Of a stretch of 36,095 bases of DNA, positions 33,655 through 36,095 are shown in pieces. The position numbers and the translations under genes were made by a program. The notes beneath the pieces were generated by a model. It did not search any database. It worked only from the letters and a program-made list of their open reading frames with translations, and was not told the DNA's origin. Each line of letters opens with the position of its first letter. Within the stretch, counting starts at the first letter, position 1. The DNA is from Terriglobia bacterium. GTDB taxonomy: Bacteria; Pseudomonadota; Alphaproteobacteria; Acetobacterales; Acetobacteraceae. Where the stretch lies: NCBI GenBank assembly GCA_023511585.1, contig JAIMBF010000023.1:1-36095 (forward strand). Reading direction: 5' to 3'.

Positions 33655-34586
33655 ACCTTTTCCACCTCGGCCCGCCCCAACAATCCGGTGGGGAGGAAAA
33701 TCAAGGCGATCGCAAGAATCGAAAATGCGGCAACATCCTTGTATTGCACGCTGAAATAGGCAGACCAGAAGGTTTCGATCAAACCGATCAGCAAACCGCC
33801 GAGCACCGCGCCGGGCAATGACCCGATGCCGCCCAAAACCGCGGCGGTGAAGGCTTTTACCCCTGCGATGAAGCCGATGAAGAAGTCGATGGAACCGTAA
33901 TACAGCAGGAACATAAACCCGGCGACCGCGGCGAGCGCGGCGCCGATAACGAAAGTGAGGCTAATCGTGCGGTCCACATCGATGCCGAGAAGCGCCGTCA
34001 TTTTCAGGTCCTGCTCGCAGGCCCGCATGGCACGCCCGAGCGGCGTGCGCGTCACCAGCCAGGTGAAAATCGCCAGCACCAGGAGTGTCACCAGCACAAT
34101 CAGCATTTGCAGCCAGCCGAGCCGAACGGCAAAACCGTTCTGATTCATAAGGGTGATGCCGCCCGGGATCAGCGGCATGAGCGGCTTGACCCGCGCGCCT
34201 TGCACCACTTGGACGTAATTTTCCAAGGTGATCGACATGCCGATGGCGCTGATGAGCGGGGCCAGGCGGAAGGAGCCGCGCAGCGGCCGGTAGGCGACGC
34301 GCTCGATGGCCCAGCCGTAGAGCGCCGAGATGGCGGCCGCGAACAGGAGCGCCATGGCCAAGGCCAACGGCACCGCCGTGACCCCGATGGCCGCGAGGCC
34401 CACCAGCGCGATCAGCGAAAGAAAGGCCCCGATCATGAACACATCGCCATGGGCGAAGTTGATCATGCCGATAATACCGTAGACCATGGTATAACCGACG
34501 GCGATCAGCCCATAAATCATGCCGAGCGTGACGCCGTTGATCAGCTGCTGCAGTGCGTAGGCCAGGATAGATCCTCCGTGGTTCAT
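33651..34586 (-). CDS. livH: Branched-chain amino-acid ABC transporter permease LivH
   Basis: A 311-residue inner-membrane permease and the first gene of the operon. The start MNHGGSILAYALQQLINGVTLG at 34586 is followed by GLIAVGYTMVYGIIGMINFAHGD (helix 2, with the family's INFAHG), the coupling loop TRTPLGRAMRACEQDLKMTALLGID, and KAFTAAVLGGIGSLPGAVLGG. Eight or so hydrophobic segments are visible. It forms the channel with LivM. The 104-base gap upstream is shared with the divergent CDF gene and holds a 17-base palindrome. Confidence 0.94.
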   Translation of the reverse strand: MNHGGSILAYALQQLINGVTLGMIYGLIAVGYTMVYGIIGMINFAHGDVFMIGAFLSLIALVGLAAIGVTAVPLALAMALLFAAAISALYGWAIERVAYRPLRGSFRLAPLISAIGMSITLENYVQVVQGARVKPLMPLIPGGITLMNQNGFAVRLGWLQMLIVLVTLLVLAIFTWLVTRTPLGRAMRACEQDLKMTALLGIDVDRTISLTFVIGAALAAVAGFMFLLYYGSIDFFIGFIAGVKAFTAAVLGGIGSLPGAVLGGLLIGLIETFWSAYFSVQYKDVAAFSILAIALIFLPTGLLGRAEVEKV

Positions 34587-34608
34587 GGCACCTATGCGCG
34601 GATAAGCA

Positions 34609-34625
34609 CGCCGCAGGCTGCGGCG
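34609..34625. promoter_or_regulatory. 17-base palindrome between livH and the CDF gene
   Basis: CGCCGCAG, one central base, CTGCGGCG: perfect eight-base arms within the 104-base divergent region, 23 bases upstream of the livH ATG. It may be an operator for a dimeric regulator or a stem in the livH leader. No regulator gene is adjacent. Confidence 0.35.
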
Positions 34626-34690
34626 CAAGCGGCGATGACGCGCTTGGGCACGTTTGCTAGAGCCCGTGATATGGAAAAGGAGGCGGCAGA

Positions 34691-35578
34691 GTGGAACGCG
34701 CGCAGCGCATCGGCATCGGCAGCATCGCGGTGAGCTTGGCCGCCCTGGCGATGAAAGGGGCCGGCTGGTGGCTGACCGGAAGCGCTGCGATTTTTTCCGA
34801 CGCGGCGGAAACCTTCGTCAACGTTGCCGCATCCACGCTGACGGTTTTTGCGCTCTCCGTCGCGGTGCGGCCCGCCGATGTGAACCACCCTTTCGGCCAC
34901 GCCAAGGCGGAATTCTTTGCCGCCGCCATCGAGGGCGGGCTGATCGTCGGGGCGGCCTTGGTGATTTTGCACGAAGCCTGGGAGACTTGGCTTCTCGGCG
35001 AGCTGCCGCGCCTTTCCTGGTTCGGGATCGGCTTGACGCTTCTGGGCGCCGTCCTGAACGGCGCTTGGGCGGCGGTTCTCTTCCGTGTGGGAAAACGCGA
35101 GCGCTCCCCGGCGCTGGTTGCCGATGGCCGGCATCTGTTTACCGATGTGATGACCTCATTCGGCGTGGTGGGCGGGGTCTTGTTGGGAATCGGCAGCGGA
35201 ATTGTCGCCCTCGATCCGCTCTTTGCGGCCTTGGTTGCGGCTTACATCCTGGTTTCCGGTTACCGGCTGATCCGTGCCTCCGTCGGCGGCTTGATGGACG
35301 AAGCCATTGACGAATCGCTGCTGGCGCGGATTCGCAAGGTGGTTTCCGAACAAGGCATCGGCGCGATCGAGGCGCATGATCTGCGCACCCGCAGCGCGGG
35401 CCGCGATATTTTTCTCGAGTTTCATCTTGTGGTTCCGGCCAAGATGACGGTTGCCGAAGCGCATGAGATTTGCGACCGAATCGAGGCGGCGTTGCGTGCT
35501 GCAGTCCCCGGCCTGACAACCACCATCCATATCGAGCCGGAAGGCAAGGCCAAACACCACGGCGTGATTGTCTTGTAA
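34691..35578 (+). CDS. Cation diffusion facilitator family metal transporter
   Basis: A 295-residue CDF protein that would export a divalent metal by proton antiport. Six hydrophobic segments span about residues 8-200. TM2 has SDAAETFVN with Asp37; TM5 has HxxxD (His148, Asp152). The cytoplasmic loop NHPFGHAKAE (65-74) is the family's HPxGHxxxE motif. Residues 205-295 form the C-terminal metallochaperone-like domain with HDLRTRSAGRDIFLEFHLVV. In the FieF-type site the position four after Asp37 is Thr41, not Asp, so metal choice may differ from FieF. The GTG at 34691 follows AAGGAGG. Zn, Fe, Co or Mn cannot be separated by eye. Confidence 0.92.
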   Translation: MERAQRIGIGSIAVSLAALAMKGAGWWLTGSAAIFSDAAETFVNVAASTLTVFALSVAVRPADVNHPFGHAKAEFFAAAIEGGLIVGAALVILHEAWETWLLGELPRLSWFGIGLTLLGAVLNGAWAAVLFRVGKRERSPALVADGRHLFTDVMTSFGVVGGVLLGIGSGIVALDPLFAALVAAYILVSGYRLIRASVGGLMDEAIDESLLARIRKVVSEQGIGAIEAHDLRTRSAGRDIFLEFHLVVPAKMTVAEAHEICDRIEAALRAAVPGLTTTIHIEPEGKAKHHGVIVL

Positions 35579-35612
35579 TGCGGCCTTCCCGGCAGGGGGG
35601 ATTTTCCCACCG

Positions 35613-36095
35613 CTAAGCGCCAAAGAATGTTTTGAACCAGCGCAAGGTTTCCTCGGGCGCTTCCTCGGGGATGTAATGGCCCGAATCGACCGGCCCGCCC
35701 GTTACCTCGGCATCGCAGTAAGCGCGCCATATTGCGAGCGGCTCATACCATCGGTGCACAAAACCCCGTGCGCCCCAAAGAACCAAAAGCGGGCATTGGA
35801 TTTTGCGCCCCTCCGCCCGGCTTTGCCGATCGTGTTCGAGATCGATGGTGGCGGCGGCGCGATAGTCTTCGCACATGCCTTGAATGACCAGCGGATCCCG
35901 CGCCGCCGCGAGATATTCCGCCAAAGCTTCGGGCGCAAAGAGTGCGGCAGGTGAGCCGCCGCGCGCGGTGTGGGCGCTAAACCAGGCTTCCGGCGCGGCG
36001 TTGATCAACACTTCGGGGAACGGATGCTTCTGGGCGAACCAAAACCAGTGATAGTAGCCCATGGCGAAGGCCATATCGGCGCGCTCGAAATGTTC
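35613..36095 (-). CDS. Alpha/beta hydrolase, fluoroacetate/haloacetate dehalogenase-like (partial)
   Basis: The C-terminal 160 residues of a gene that continues beyond the window edge; the frame is open to 36095. The visible part has the cap segment AFAMGYYHWFWFAQKHPFPE, then IQGMCEDYRAAATIDLEHD, CPLLVLWGARGFVHRWYEP with the region of the catalytic acid, and the catalytic-histidine motif DSGHYIPEEAPEETL. The GYYHWFWFAQ and DSGH-IPEEAPEE patterns match the fluoroacetate dehalogenase/epoxide-hydrolase-like group. The nucleophile Asp lies outside the window, so activity cannot be checked. Members of this group also include non-dehalogenating hydrolases. It is convergent with the CDF gene, 34 bases away. 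Confidence 0.8.
   Translation of the reverse strand, partial: EHFERADMAFAMGYYHWFWFAQKHPFPEVLINAAPEAWFSAHTARGGSPAALFAPEALAEYLAAARDPLVIQGMCEDYRAAATIDLEHDRQSRAEGRKIQCPLLVLWGARGFVHRWYEPLAIWRAYCDAEVTGGPVDSGHYIPEEAPEETLRWFKTFFGA

Overview
This window is a high-GC, gene-dense chromosomal segment that looks alphaproteobacterial. The ppiC-argJ-GNAT/Nudix-cinA gene order opposite secA, a RHH_4-type ribbon-helix-helix protein, a short BolA and a complete Liv-type ABC operon suggest Rhodospirillales or Acetobacterales. That placement is inference from gene content; no rRNA or tRNA gene was found.

Bases 1-2434 hold the most unusual object: a compact four-gene CRISPR adaptation block, cas2-cas1-cas1'-cas2'. 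Its genes overlap or nearly touch. The first Cas1 has a complete E/H/D-E active site. The second is a shorter Cas1-like protein that keeps the N-terminal beta domain but lacks the catalytic motifs. Two different Cas2 proteins, each with Asp12, flank the pair. The block probably continues upstream of the window. About 500 bases without a convincing gene follow (2435-2933). They contain strong hairpins, a good sigma70-like promoter, an extended Shine-Dalgarno sequence with no obvious ORF, and an imperfect palindromic repeat present twice at a 65-base period. That last item could be a vestigial CRISPR unit.

Bases 2934-9403 are a catabolic island of unknown substrate. It has an acetolactate-synthase-like TPP enzyme, a divergent IclR regulator with two direct repeats 20 bases apart in the shared intergenic region, two FAD dehydrogenases of the fumarate reductase/tricarballylate dehydrogenase/ketosteroid dehydrogenase superfamily, and a small cupin.

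Bases 9445-15760 contain an orphan DPPY DNA methyltransferase whose ribosome-binding region is a run of nine G, then bolA, a RHH_4 protein and a minus-strand housekeeping series (DUF2889, CinA-like, GNAT-Nudix fusion, argJ, ppiC). secA (16000-18750) and acetyl-CoA synthetase (18924-20858) follow on the plus strand.

Bases 21029-24487 encode a 1152-residue iron-sulfur flavoprotein that fuses a GltD/NfnB-like half to a PyrK/NfnA-like half behind an unassigned N-terminal region of about 235 residues. Next is an IlvD/Edd dehydratase-SDR-FAH hydrolase cassette (24630-28074). Its composition matches the non-phosphorylative diketo-hydrolase route for sugar acids. A GT39-type membrane glycosyltransferase (28125-29576) then meets a convergent livHMGF-livK branched-chain amino-acid-type ABC transporter operon (29597-34586). 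The window closes with a CDF metal transporter and the C-terminal part of a fluoroacetate-dehalogenase-like alpha/beta hydrolase that runs off the end.
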